41,549 nucleotides of DNA. It comes from Candidatus Nitrosopumilus sp. (GTDB taxonomy: Archaea > Thermoproteota > Nitrososphaeria > Nitrososphaerales > Nitrosopumilaceae). Position 1 is the first letter of the stretch, and each line of letters opens with the position of its first letter. This document shows, piece after piece, positions 9,003 to 19,125 of the stretch. Made by a program: the position numbers and the translations under genes. Below the pieces are notes generated by a model, which was not told where the DNA came from, did not search any database, and saw only the letters and a list, made by a program, of their open reading frames with translations. Location: contig REGH01000005.1 of assembly GCA_003702495.1 (NCBI GenBank), positions 1 through 41,549 of the forward strand, given 5' to 3'.

Positions 9003-10153
9003 TTTCTAGAAAAACCAAATTTTGATGCCCAACCGGATTTTTGTTTTTTTGTTGGTTTTTTTGAAAGATTGTTCAGCATGTCGTATGTGATTGTAAATCC
9101 ATGACCAACCAGTGTTGCATCATTGGCATAGTTCTGTTTGTCAGGAACATATTCATCAGCTAAATCTTTTATTTTCTTTGTTTTAAGATCAAATAATCTA
9201 ATTTTCTTTCCATTTTCTAATTCAATTTTAGCATCACCACTTAGTCCTTGAATAGAGAAATTTTCAAAAAATCGAATTGAACCACCTTCTTTTAGTTTGA
9301 TTACAGAATCGTAGGTAAATTTGCCTCCATAAAACAAGATCTCACGTGCAGAAATTATTACATCATCTTCTACATTTAGCACAATAACTGTATCAGCGTT
9401 TAAGGATACGGTATTAACTATATTTTCAGCAATAATTTTTCCATTTGGGGCTGAAACTTTAGTTCTATGCTCCATAATTTTGTAGACACCAACTTTACCA
9501 TCAGGATCCTCCACTCTGAATTTTCTACCAAAAATATTTCCCACTACAACATTTCCATTATCTACAGTAATTTGGGCTCCATTTTCAATCTTGTATTTGT
9601 TTTCAACGGGATCAAAAAATTTGAAGTCTCCTTTTGTTAGGTGAATGTTTGTTTGAAACTCTCTAGTCCATGACGGACTTGTGATGCTTCCTTGCATAGT
9701 AATTGGGCCATCATAAGTCAAACTTCCTGCCATAAAATTTCCTTTGATAGATAAAGCACCATTAGCTTTTCTTTCTAATTCAATTTCACCAAGAGTTTTT
9801 GAACCAAATAGTCTAGTTCCAGTAGAATTTGATCTGTTGTGTGCAGCTGCCCATTCTTCAGCAGTTTTCATTTCTTTAGATAATTGTTGACCCAAAATTT
9901 GATTTTTCTTTCTTACATCAGCTTCAGATTCATCGGAGTAAACTCTGGAGTTTTTTATTTTTTCAATATCTGTTTCAGGATATTTTTTTCCAATTTTTAG
10001 ATCTTCATAGGCTTGTTTAATTTTTATGAACTGTTCATTTTCCCCACCACGATCAGAGTGATATTGAAGGGCTAATCTCCTAAATGCATCACGGATCTCT
10101 TTTTCAGTGGTACCTTCAACAATCCCTAGGATATCATAATTACTTTCAACCAT
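8999..10153 (-). CDS. J-domain (DnaJ-like) protein with C-terminal repetitive beta (polymer-forming/bactofilin-like) region
   Basis: N-term NYDILGIVEGTTEKEIRDAFRRLALQYHSDRGGENEQFIKIKQAYEDL; remainder is short beta-rich repeats (GSITSPSWT..., IIAENIVNTVSLNADTVIVLNVEDDVIISAREI). Confidence 0.82.
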   Translation of the reverse strand: MVESNYDILGIVEGTTEKEIRDAFRRLALQYHSDRGGENEQFIKIKQAYEDLKIGKKYPETDIEKIKNSRVYSDESEADVRKKNQILGQQLSKEMKTAEEWAAAHNRSNSTGTRLFGSKTLGEIELERKANGALSIKGNFMAGSLTYDGPITMQGSITSPSWTREFQTNIHLTKGDFKFFDPVENKYKIENGAQITVDNGNVVVGNIFGRKFRVEDPDGKVGVYKIMEHRTKVSAPNGKIIAENIVNTVSLNADTVIVLNVEDDVIISAREILFYGGKFTYDSVIKLKEGGSIRFFENFSIQGLSGDAKIELENGKKIRLFDLKTKKIKDLADEYVPDKQNYANDATLVGHGFTITYDMLNNLSKKPTKKQKSGWASKFGFSRN

Positions 10154-10252
10154 ATCTGATAGTCCCCAAATAATTTTTCATAATTCCTATACTTGTAGGT
10201 TATTACATTTAGAGAATATCAAGGATGTGAAAAGAAAAATTTCAAAGATGTA

Positions 10253-10675
10253 TTATTTGACAACTAGTACAGGTATCTTGGTTTTGTGCACAACATAGTT
10301 CGATGTACTTCCAAGAAATGCTTGTTTTGCACCACCCATGCCTCTGGCACCAATTACAATCATGTCAAATTTTCCTTTTTTAGCAAATTTGACAATTTCA
10401 GAACCAGTATGACCACCACATGTGTGATACTTGAATTTTGCACCAGTATTTTGTGTTTTCTTCATAGCAGGGCCAATAGCTTTTACAGCCTTTTTTTGTG
10501 CCTCTTCTTTCATTTTTTGTGTGTATTTTATTCCTGCCACAACAGGTAAGTGGAATACGTAAAGACCAGTAATTTCCGCACCACTAAATTTAGCAATTTC
10601 AATTGCCGTATCCAAACCACGTGTGGAATTTGAAGAACCATCAAGTGGGACAAGAATTTTTGAGAAATTTCCCAT
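10253..10675 (-). CDS. Universal stress protein (UspA family)
   Basis: ILVPLDGSSNSTRGLD..., MIVIGARGMGG...LGSTSNYVVHKTKIPVLVV. Confidence 0.95.
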   Translation of the reverse strand: MGNFSKILVPLDGSSNSTRGLDTAIEIAKFSGAEITGLYVFHLPVVAGIKYTQKMKEEAQKKAVKAIGPAMKKTQNTGAKFKYHTCGGHTGSEIVKFAKKGKFDMIVIGARGMGGAKQAFLGSTSNYVVHKTKIPVLVVK

Positions 10676-10791
10676 GTATCAATTTTCAACCATATAATAT
10701 AAGGAATAATTAGAATTTTCAAAATTGAAACTACAATCAGAATTGAAAATTATATCTCAGTTTTTATACAGAAAACATTCCAGAGTAAAAA

Positions 10792-11619
10792 TTGACAATT
10801 GCTGAAATTTCAAACAAACCAATTTCCATCATCAAAAATTCTACAATTTCTGATGCCATCAAAATGCTTCTAAATACAAAGATTAGTAGATTGATTGTAA
10901 ATGATGGTGGAAAACATATTGGCATAATTACTGAAAAAGATATAGGATTGTTTTTGTTCTCAGAAACCACGAAAAGAGGATTAGAAGAAATACCAGTTAC
11001 AGAAATTATGAAACCTATTGAATTTGTAGAAGAAGATACAGATCCTAAAAATGCTGCAAAAATTATGATTGAAAAAGGAATTAGTTCATTATGTACAGGA
11101 GACAAACAAGAAGTGAAAGCAATTGTTACAAAAAGTGATTTTGTAAAATATTTTGCAAGAAGACTGCTAGAGAAAAATAAAGTAGTTGATTTTATGACTC
11201 ATGATTATGAATTTACTCATACAGCTGCACCATTGTATAAAGTTGTACGAAAAATGTTAGAGAAAAAAATTTCGAGAATAATTGTAAAAAATCAACAAGA
11301 AGAGCCTGTAGGAATAATTTCATTTAGAGATTTGTTTAGGGTTTCAATTGAACTTGGTAGTGAAGACGATTTTTCAGGAACAAATTTTGATAATGTTAGG
11401 CGTGGATTTCTCTCAGAAGAGGGTTTTGGAGATATTTCATTGGCTAGGGATGTAATGACTAAAGGATTAATCACTATCAAATTTAATGAAGATTTGGCAG
11501 AAGCTTGCAACGTATTATTAGAAAATAATGTAAGTGGATTAGTTGTTCTAGATGGAAACGGTTCCATTGCAGGAATAATTAGTAAAAGTGATGTAGCCAA
11601 AGCACTAGCATCACAATAA
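10792..11619 (+). CDS. CBS-domain protein (about four CBS motifs)
   Basis: Repeated ISRLIVNDGGKHIGIITEKDI / ISRIIVKNQQEEPVGIISFRDL / VSGLVVLDGNGSIAGIISKSDV; TTG start. Confidence 0.92.
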   Translation: MTIAEISNKPISIIKNSTISDAIKMLLNTKISRLIVNDGGKHIGIITEKDIGLFLFSETTKRGLEEIPVTEIMKPIEFVEEDTDPKNAAKIMIEKGISSLCTGDKQEVKAIVTKSDFVKYFARRLLEKNKVVDFMTHDYEFTHTAAPLYKVVRKMLEKKISRIIVKNQQEEPVGIISFRDLFRVSIELGSEDDFSGTNFDNVRRGFLSEEGFGDISLARDVMTKGLITIKFNEDLAEACNVLLENNVSGLVVLDGNGSIAGIISKSDVAKALASQ

Positions 11620-11620
11620 C

Positions 11621-12301
11621 ATGAAATGGCATTTTGATGATTTTATTTATGGTTCAATAGATGGAGCTGTTACGACTTTTGCAATAGTTGCAGGTGTTGT
11701 AGGTGCTGGATTATCACCTGGAATAATTTTGATTTTAGGATTTGCAAATCTTTTTGCAGATGGTTTCTCTATGGCTGCAGCTAATTTCCAGGCATCAAAA
11801 GCAAGAAATGAGTTTATTCAAATGAAGAGAAAACAAGAAGAATGGGAAATAGATAATTTACAAGATGAAGAAAAAGAAGAAATTCGAGATATTTACAGAA
11901 AAAAAGGTTTCAAAGATGAATTATTAGAAGAAATTGTTCGTATAATTACTTCTAGAAGGAAGGTTTGGGTCGACACTATGATGAAAGAAGAGTTGGGATT
12001 AATTGAAGATGAAAAGAAACCAGTAGACAGTTCTGTAAGCACATTTTTAGGCTTTAATGTAATTGGAATAATTCCTCTTATTCCTTTTATCATATTTTTC
12101 GCATTTGATTCGAATTTGAATTTAGATGCATTTCTTTTTTCAACAATTTCAGTAGCAATTGCATTTTTCATAGTTGGAATGATTAAAGCAAAGATAGTAA
12201 AGAAATCAAAAATTCGTTCAGGAATATACACGCTTATCATAGGTGGAATTGCAGCAACTGTCGCCTACATGGTAGGATATGGATTAAATTTTCTAGTTTA
12301 A
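11621..12301 (+). CDS. VIT1/CCC1 family transporter
   Basis: FIYGSIDGAVTTFAIVAGVVGAGL...LFADGFSMAAANFQASKA, cytosolic helical region, three C-terminal TM helices. Confidence 0.9.
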   Translation: MKWHFDDFIYGSIDGAVTTFAIVAGVVGAGLSPGIILILGFANLFADGFSMAAANFQASKARNEFIQMKRKQEEWEIDNLQDEEKEEIRDIYRKKGFKDELLEEIVRIITSRRKVWVDTMMKEELGLIEDEKKPVDSSVSTFLGFNVIGIIPLIPFIIFFAFDSNLNLDAFLFSTISVAIAFFIVGMIKAKIVKKSKIRSGIYTLIIGGIAATVAYMVGYGLNFLV

Positions 12302-12313
12302 GAGAAAACAGAA

Positions 12314-13609
12314 ATGTCTGAATTATATCGCCACATGGGTCTGTTTCACCTTACTATGTATGGTGTGGGTTTGATTCTAGGAGCAGGAATCTATGTCTTA
12401 ATTGGTGAAGCTGCAGGATTTGCAGGAAATTCAATGTGGATTTCTTTTTTAATAGGTGCAATAGTTGCAATTTTTGCGGGACTTAGTTATGCAGAACTAT
12501 CAGCTTTGTTTCCAAAAGCAGCTGCAGAATATACTTTTGTAAAAAATGCATTCAAGAATAATTTTTTTGGTTTTATCATAGGATGGTTAACAGCAATCAC
12601 ATCGATCATAGTTGCAGCTACAGTTTCATTAGGATTCGGAGGTTATCTAACTCAGTTTATTGACTTACCAATTACAATTGGTGCTGTTTTTCTCATTGTT
12701 GTCTTATCAGTTGTAAATTTTATTGGGATTAAAGAATCTGCTTGGGCAAATAGTATTTTTGCATTAATTACTGCAGCAGGGCTTGTTCTCATTATTTTCC
12801 TTGGTTTTTCCATGGAACCAGTTGAACAAATTGATTATTTTGAAGCACCAAATGGAATTACAGGTATAATTCTAGCATTTGTATTGATTTTCTTTGCATT
12901 TATTGGATTTGAAGATATGGCAAATGTTGCTGAAGAAGTTAGAAAGCCAAAGAAAACAATCCCACGAGCAATAATTTTGTCCATTGTCATTACTGCTATA
13001 ATTTACATTCTAGTTTCTTTTGCATCAATACGAATTCTAAATTGGGAAGATTTAGCTGCATCATCAGCACCCTTAGCAGATGTTGCACATTCAGCAATAG
13101 GTGCAAATGGTAGCATTACACTTTCATTGATTGCACTTTTTGCAACAGCAAGCACCGTTCTAATTACATTAGTTGCAGGTGCTAGAATTCTTTATGGCAT
13201 GGCAAGAAGTAATTCTCTTCCTGCATTTTTAGGTAGAATTCATCCAAAAACTAAGACCCCATGGGTAGCTGTAATTGGAATTCTGGTAGCATCTATAGGA
13301 TTTGCTTTTGTTGGAGACATAGTAATTATTGCAAATATTGTAGTTTTTGCAGTAGTGATTACTTTTGCAGCGATTAATTTAGCAGTAATTGTTCTACGGT
13401 ACACAGAACCTGTTTTAGAAAGACCATTTAGAGTTCCAGTAAACATTGGAAAATTTCCAGTTTTACCATTGTTTGGGTTTGCTACAACGGTTTACATGGC
13501 AATACAATTTGAGGTAGAGGTAGTTTTAGTAGGATTAGCAATAATTGCAATTGGAACTATTTTGTACATAATTTTGAGAAGAAGGACAGATTTTATGAAT
13601 TCGGTTTAA
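12314..13609 (+). CDS. APC family amino acid permease
   Basis: GVGLILGAGIYVLIGEAAGFAG ... FFAFIGFEDMANVAEEVRKPKKTIPRAI, about 12 TM helices. Confidence 0.94.
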   Translation: MSELYRHMGLFHLTMYGVGLILGAGIYVLIGEAAGFAGNSMWISFLIGAIVAIFAGLSYAELSALFPKAAAEYTFVKNAFKNNFFGFIIGWLTAITSIIVAATVSLGFGGYLTQFIDLPITIGAVFLIVVLSVVNFIGIKESAWANSIFALITAAGLVLIIFLGFSMEPVEQIDYFEAPNGITGIILAFVLIFFAFIGFEDMANVAEEVRKPKKTIPRAIILSIVITAIIYILVSFASIRILNWEDLAASSAPLADVAHSAIGANGSITLSLIALFATASTVLITLVAGARILYGMARSNSLPAFLGRIHPKTKTPWVAVIGILVASIGFAFVGDIVIIANIVVFAVVITFAAINLAVIVLRYTEPVLERPFRVPVNIGKFPVLPLFGFATTVYMAIQFEVEVVLVGLAIIAIGTILYIILRRRTDFMNSV

Positions 13610-14262
13610 TTCTTTTTAGATTTTACAAGTGCAACAATTGCAATTGCTATGCCTATAAAACCAACACCAATTCCTGCATAACCCATATCCATTTGTTGTT
13701 TAGAATCTTCTAGGTTGTTGACAGAGTCTTTCAGATCACCAATATCTTCAATCAATGCAGTATGTCCATCAATCATTTGTTGTACAGTAATATCAGAAGG
13801 TTCAGGAAATTCAATGTAGGCACGTTCTGCTACTTTTGGTGGGTGCATAGATAGACTGATTGGGGTATCATTAATTGATCCTAGCATATTTGCTTGATAG
13901 AACCCAGACACGGTTGGATTTACAAATGCATAATATTTTCCAGGAATATCATGATCAGGAGATAGTGGAAGTGTAATACTTTCATCTTTGTAAATTAATT
14001 GCATCTTTACTGTTTTTTTCAAACCTTCAATTCCATTTTGAAATTCTTGAGATTCTGCACATTTGGTTGGTTCTGAAATTTCAGGACATGAATTCAGAGT
14101 ACTAACATAGAATTCAATAGCATTAGTTTCACCAGAAACGACTGGTTCGTTCATCCATCCAATTTCTACTCTATAATCACCAACAGCATCTACAGTATGC
14201 CCATATGCAATACCAAATGAACCTGGAATTACTAGTAAGATAAACAAAATGTTTAGTTTCAT
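13606..14262 (-). CDS. Exported membrane-anchored hypothetical protein (mature N-terminus probably begins at His)
   Basis: Signal peptide ...GSFGIAYG|HTVDAVGDYRVEIGW; C-terminal coiled region and TM helix ending KSKKN. Confidence 0.8.
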   Translation of the reverse strand: MKLNILFILLVIPGSFGIAYGHTVDAVGDYRVEIGWMNEPVVSGETNAIEFYVSTLNSCPEISEPTKCAESQEFQNGIEGLKKTVKMQLIYKDESITLPLSPDHDIPGKYYAFVNPTVSGFYQANMLGSINDTPISLSMHPPKVAERAYIEFPEPSDITVQQMIDGHTALIEDIGDLKDSVNNLEDSKQQMDMGYAGIGVGFIGIAIAIVALVKSKKN

Positions 14263-14331
14263 ATTAAAAAATCTGTGTTTGATTTTAAAAATGTTCTACG
14301 TTAGTTAGAAAGAATTTGATACTTGTACCAA

Positions 14332-15777
14332 CTATGCATCAGCATACATTGAAACTTCCCAAGCTGTTGGGGTTTGTGCAAATGCAACATATTCTTTGTA
14401 TTTTAATTCAGAATAAACATCAAGGAAATCTTTAGTGAATACATCTTCTAGGAATTTTGAATCAGATGATAAAGAATCAAGAGCGCCCTTTAGTGACACA
14501 GGTAATGAACCAATTTTGTATTCTCTTTTCTTTTCTGTAGAAAGTTTGTATACATTTTCTTCAATTGGATCACCAGGATCAATTTTATTTTTAATTCCAT
14601 CCAAACCTGCAAGTAATAATGCAGCCTCTAGAAGATAGATATTTGCAGTAGGATCAGGAACTCTATATTCAAGTCTCTTACTTTTTTCTTGATTTCTGTT
14701 GTACATTGGTACTCTAATTGCAGCAGATCTATTTGCTAAACCCCAACAAACATTGACAGGTGCCTCAAAACCAGGAACAAGACGCTTGTAGGAGTTTGTT
14801 GTTGGGTTTGAAATTGCACATAACGCAGATGCATGACTCAAAATTCCTCCAATATAGTATCTTCCAGTTTGACTCATTTGTGCAAGTTGATCATTTTCAT
14901 CATACATTGCATTTGAATTTCCATTCCACAAGCTTTGGTGTGTGTGCATTGCTGATGCGTTATCGCCAAAAATTGGTTTTGGCATAAATGTTGCAACTTT
15001 GTTTTTTCGTTTAGCTTTAACTTTTACTAAATTTTTTACTCCAATTACATGATCTGCCATTTGTATCATTTCATCATATACAAGATTAATTTCACATTGA
15101 CCAGAAGTTGCTACTTCGTGATGTTCAGCTTCAATTCTAATTCCAAAATAATTATACAAATCATCACAAACATCTTTTCTGAATCCTTCAAGCGTGTCTT
15201 TAGGTTGAGATGGATAATATCCCTCTTTGATGTCAATAGCTGTACTTACATTACCTTTAGCCCAAGGTGACTCTTTAGATTCAATGGAATAACCGGAACC
15301 TCCATACGAATGTGTTGCAGCATATGGAGAGGGATAGACATTGATAGTATCAAATACAAAAAATTCTATTTCAGGTCCCCAATTTGTATGAGTAAATCCA
15401 AACTCTCCAAGTTTCTTTGATGCCTTATGTGCAATTCCTCTTGAATCTCTGTTATACCTTGAACTTTCATTTGTGCTACCATCATACAAATCACAAAAGA
15501 TTCTTGCATTCTTTCTATTACCAGGATCATAATCATGTGGAAGAATTTTAAATGAATTTGGATCAGGCATTAAAATCATATCAGAATTATTTACGGATTT
15601 GAATCCTACAATGGAACTTGCATCTAATTTTTCAAGACCGTTTACAAAGCTATTATTGTCAATTGCATAACTTGGCATTCCGACGTTATGTAATTCACCA
15701 AAAATATCTACAAACCAAAAATCAATGAATGAAATTTTTTCATCTTGAATCGTTTGTAAGACTTGTTCTACGTTCAT
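14332..15777 (-). CDS. glnA: Type I glutamine synthetase (paralog 1)
   Basis: GPEIEFFVFD, EHHEVATSGQCEI, AMHTHQSLW, NPTTNSYKRLVPGFEAP, NRSAAIRVP. Confidence 0.95.
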   Translation of the reverse strand: MNVEQVLQTIQDEKISFIDFWFVDIFGELHNVGMPSYAIDNNSFVNGLEKLDASSIVGFKSVNNSDMILMPDPNSFKILPHDYDPGNRKNARIFCDLYDGSTNESSRYNRDSRGIAHKASKKLGEFGFTHTNWGPEIEFFVFDTINVYPSPYAATHSYGGSGYSIESKESPWAKGNVSTAIDIKEGYYPSQPKDTLEGFRKDVCDDLYNYFGIRIEAEHHEVATSGQCEINLVYDEMIQMADHVIGVKNLVKVKAKRKNKVATFMPKPIFGDNASAMHTHQSLWNGNSNAMYDENDQLAQMSQTGRYYIGGILSHASALCAISNPTTNSYKRLVPGFEAPVNVCWGLANRSAAIRVPMYNRNQEKSKRLEYRVPDPTANIYLLEAALLLAGLDGIKNKIDPGDPIEENVYKLSTEKKREYKIGSLPVSLKGALDSLSSDSKFLEDVFTKDFLDVYSELKYKEYVAFAQTPTAWEVSMYADA

Positions 15778-15848
15778 TAATAATATTCAAAAATTGTTTT
15801 ACTAATGTGGTTTAGTAAGTTAGAATTGTCAATATGGTCAGGTAAAAT

Positions 15849-17213
15849 CTAAGATTCAGGATAGTCGTCTTCTGGATGAGATTTTTTGAAATTATTCATC
15901 TCATCTTCAAAAAAGAAGTTCTCAGTAAGTGCTGGTTTTAGATCATCTAACCATATTGCATTTTCATCATATTTTGCAAAGAATGGTACTTGTACCCAAT
16001 CAGGATTTCTTCCCTGTAAGAATCTAAGAACAATCACTTTTTGGTCAGATAGATTAGCAGTTCCAATAACATGTACTTTTCCAGGAGTTGCAGACATACT
16101 AGGTCCGCGTACAGTTCGTGCCAATCCACTAACTGAAGAATATGCTTTTCTAAAGATTTCATATGCTTTGATCAGAGGTACGCCAAAGTAATGTTGTGCA
16201 CCTGTATCTCTTACAACAAACATGTAGTAAGGAATACAACCAAGTTGAACCTGTTTTGTCCACATTTGAGCCCACATTTGTGCATCATCATTGATATGAG
16301 CCAAAATTGGAGATTGGGTCCTTATCTGAGCACCAGTGTTTCTTATTACTTTGATTGCAGATTTTACAGCTTCAGTTGATAATTCATTTAGATGATTAAA
16401 GTGCGCCATAAATGCAAGGTGTAGTCCACTGTCAGTAATCTTTTTGAAAACTTCTATCATTTCTTGAGAATCTGAATCAGTCAGAAATTTGTATGGCCAA
16501 TAAGAAAGAGCCTTTGTTCCAATTCTAATAGTTTTGAGATTTGGTAATTTTGCTTCAAGTAATGCATCAATGTATTTTGAAAACATTTTAGCTTTCATAA
16601 TCATTGGATCTCCACCAGTGAAAAGAACATCAGTAATTTCAGGATGTTCTGAAACATATTGAACAAGTTGTTCTCCTTCTTGCATCGCAAATTTCATTTC
16701 ATCCATTCCTACAAACTGTGGCCACCTAAAACAAAAACTACAATATGCATGACATGTTTGGCTTTGACTAGGAAAGAACAGACAGGTTTCTTTGTATTTA
16801 TGTTGCATTCCATATAATTTTGTACCATCTTTTAGAGAAGGAACATTCAATTCCATTTGTCCAGCTGGATGAGGATTAAGTTGTAAACGAATTTCATTTG
16901 CAACATTTGCTATTTCCTTTTTATCAGAAGTATTTTTGAGGGTATTTTCCATTTTTGAATAGTGTTCTGGTTTTAACATTCCTTTCTGGGGGAATGTAAG
17001 AACGTACATTGGATCAGTTGGAATATTATTCCAATCAATTAATTGTTCAACAACATAGTTGTTTGCCTTGAACGGTAAAACATTTCCCACAACTTCCATT
17101 TCAAATTGTTTTTCTTCGGAAATATTCTGGATTTGTGGAAGATCACGAAAATTTGATAGCGTATATGATTTTAGTGAAGGCGAATCATCCCAAACTGATT
17201 CTTGATAGGTCAT
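15849..17213 (-). CDS. KamA-family (lysine 2,3-aminomutase-like) radical SAM protein
   Basis: CHAYCSFCFRW (CX3CX2C), DVLFTGGDPMIMKAK, RIGTKALSYWP. Confidence 0.9.
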   Translation of the reverse strand: MTYQESVWDDSPSLKSYTLSNFRDLPQIQNISEEKQFEMEVVGNVLPFKANNYVVEQLIDWNNIPTDPMYVLTFPQKGMLKPEHYSKMENTLKNTSDKKEIANVANEIRLQLNPHPAGQMELNVPSLKDGTKLYGMQHKYKETCLFFPSQSQTCHAYCSFCFRWPQFVGMDEMKFAMQEGEQLVQYVSEHPEITDVLFTGGDPMIMKAKMFSKYIDALLEAKLPNLKTIRIGTKALSYWPYKFLTDSDSQEMIEVFKKITDSGLHLAFMAHFNHLNELSTEAVKSAIKVIRNTGAQIRTQSPILAHINDDAQMWAQMWTKQVQLGCIPYYMFVVRDTGAQHYFGVPLIKAYEIFRKAYSSVSGLARTVRGPSMSATPGKVHVIGTANLSDQKVIVLRFLQGRNPDWVQVPFFAKYDENAIWLDDLKPALTENFFFEDEMNNFKKSHPEDDYPES

Positions 17214-17343
17214 TTAGTAAATAGTAAGTTCACCCTTGTTAAAGGTTACAGGCTCAACACGCACAAGATTTTTCAAGAAATAATGATAAATGCCTTAACG
17301 TTTGTATTCTAGGAAGCGGGTTATAGTAAAATGGTGATTAGTA

Positions 17344-19086
17344 ATGGCTGAAGAAGAATTATCTCAGATTTCAGCAGGAGAGTTTGAAACAGTTTCACAG
17401 CTTCTAGCATCATCTGAATCACTTCAATTTGCATTCATAGTGATGATAGTAGGAATTATTGGGATTGTGATTGGATACAGAAAATTTTCATTTTGGGTTG
17501 GTTCACAAAAATTCTACTATAAGAGACCTCATTTCTCAAGATTTCTAAGAAGAGCAGTACTTCCTTTTTTTGCAATAGCATTAATTACAACAATTAATGT
17601 TCATATCCAAACTGGGCTTTTGCTGGAAGAAGATATTGCAGTAGTAGGAAGTCAAAATGTATCACCTCAGGAAATTTTTACAAAAATTCTAAATACTTTC
17701 AATATTCTTGTGATTGGTTATACCATATCACATCTTATTCCAATAGCTCTTGCCAAACGCGATAAATCAATTTTAGAAAAAGAGGACTTTGATGCGTGGT
17801 TTGAAATGCGTGGATTTGTTGATGATGAAGAAGATCTATTTCATAAACTGTACAAATGGGTTCCACCAAAGATTACACCTGAAGATATAACTGAAGAAGA
17901 ATTTCAAGAGATGTTAAAGTCTAAAGAAGGGATGTTAAAACTTGAGCAATTTAGGACCATAAAAGGAAATCCTATTGGAGGCTATGAAAAATTAGTCGAT
18001 AATCCATTTGAAGAGTGGAAGAAATCAGAACGTGTAAAATATGAAAAATATTACCAAAATTGTATTTCAGGTAACAATCAATCTGGAAGAAAATTAAGAC
18101 CAGGGGCAAAACCAGATGAAATATTTCCAATTGATGTATGGAGAGAAGAAAAGCGAATACATAGTTATGAACCAATTATTCCTAGCAATCGTCCTCCAGG
18201 ATATGCAAAAAAGAAAAGAGAAGAAATTCCAAGATCAGCAAAACAGATTCTTCCAATTGGTATTTTTATTGCAACAATTTTAGCAGTTGTTGCCTGGTGG
18301 GGAGTTGATTTAATTGTATTAGCTACTGCTACAGGTGGATTAGCAATTGGTTTAGGTTTAGCATTGCAAGAAACAATGCAGAATTATTTTGCTTACATTT
18401 TCATTCGAAAAGATAAGATATTCGTGGAGGGTGAACGTGTAAAACTTGATACAGGATATAATGGATATGTACATAAAATTACTCCAAGAGTAACATATGT
18501 TAGAGATGCATTAAACGAGTCAATGGCAATAATTCCAACAAGACAGTTAGTTAATGCACAAATTGTAAATTATACACAAGGAGTAAAGATGGTACCTGCA
18601 ATTGTTGAAGTAGGTGTTTCTTATCTAAATGATCCAAAACAAGTTTCAGCAATTCTTGTGAAAGTAGGAAAACGTGCAATGAAAGAGGTTGTTGATGCAA
18701 AAGGTAGACACCTAATCAGACAAAGAAGGTGTCCATACTTAGATAAGAACAAACAAAGCTGTGGGTGTGATAAGGACATACATGTAGACATTAATCAACC
18801 AGTCGTAAGATTTAATCAGTTTAATGACTCTTCATTAGATTTCTCATTATGGGTATATGTTAGAGATTATGGAGCTCAATTCAAAACAAAAACAGACATG
18901 AGAATTATCATGTATGAAGAATTCAAAAGATATGATATTAGGATTCCATGGCCAATTAGAACAGTTTACCAAGGAGATGAAAAACGTGAACAAGAAGAGA
19001 TTGATAGGTTAAAGGACGAAAGGAAGAAAGTCATAGATGAATTTGGTGTAGGCGATATTGGTCGTGGAAGTGGCGAAGATGAGTAG
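17344..19086 (+). CDS. MscS family mechanosensitive ion channel with large cytosolic insertion
   Basis: TM-rich N-term; GLALGLGLALQETMQNYFAYIFI-type pore helix (GGLAIGLGLALQETMQNYFAYIFIRKDKIFVEGERV). Confidence 0.9.
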   Translation: MAEEELSQISAGEFETVSQLLASSESLQFAFIVMIVGIIGIVIGYRKFSFWVGSQKFYYKRPHFSRFLRRAVLPFFAIALITTINVHIQTGLLLEEDIAVVGSQNVSPQEIFTKILNTFNILVIGYTISHLIPIALAKRDKSILEKEDFDAWFEMRGFVDDEEDLFHKLYKWVPPKITPEDITEEEFQEMLKSKEGMLKLEQFRTIKGNPIGGYEKLVDNPFEEWKKSERVKYEKYYQNCISGNNQSGRKLRPGAKPDEIFPIDVWREEKRIHSYEPIIPSNRPPGYAKKKREEIPRSAKQILPIGIFIATILAVVAWWGVDLIVLATATGGLAIGLGLALQETMQNYFAYIFIRKDKIFVEGERVKLDTGYNGYVHKITPRVTYVRDALNESMAIIPTRQLVNAQIVNYTQGVKMVPAIVEVGVSYLNDPKQVSAILVKVGKRAMKEVVDAKGRHLIRQRRCPYLDKNKQSCGCDKDIHVDINQPVVRFNQFNDSSLDFSLWVYVRDYGAQFKTKTDMRIIMYEEFKRYDIRIPWPIRTVYQGDEKREQEEIDRLKDERKKVIDEFGVGDIGRGSGEDE

Positions 19087-19125
19087 TTTTCTCAAAACTT
19101 AAGAATCCCATTAATTCACATTTTC

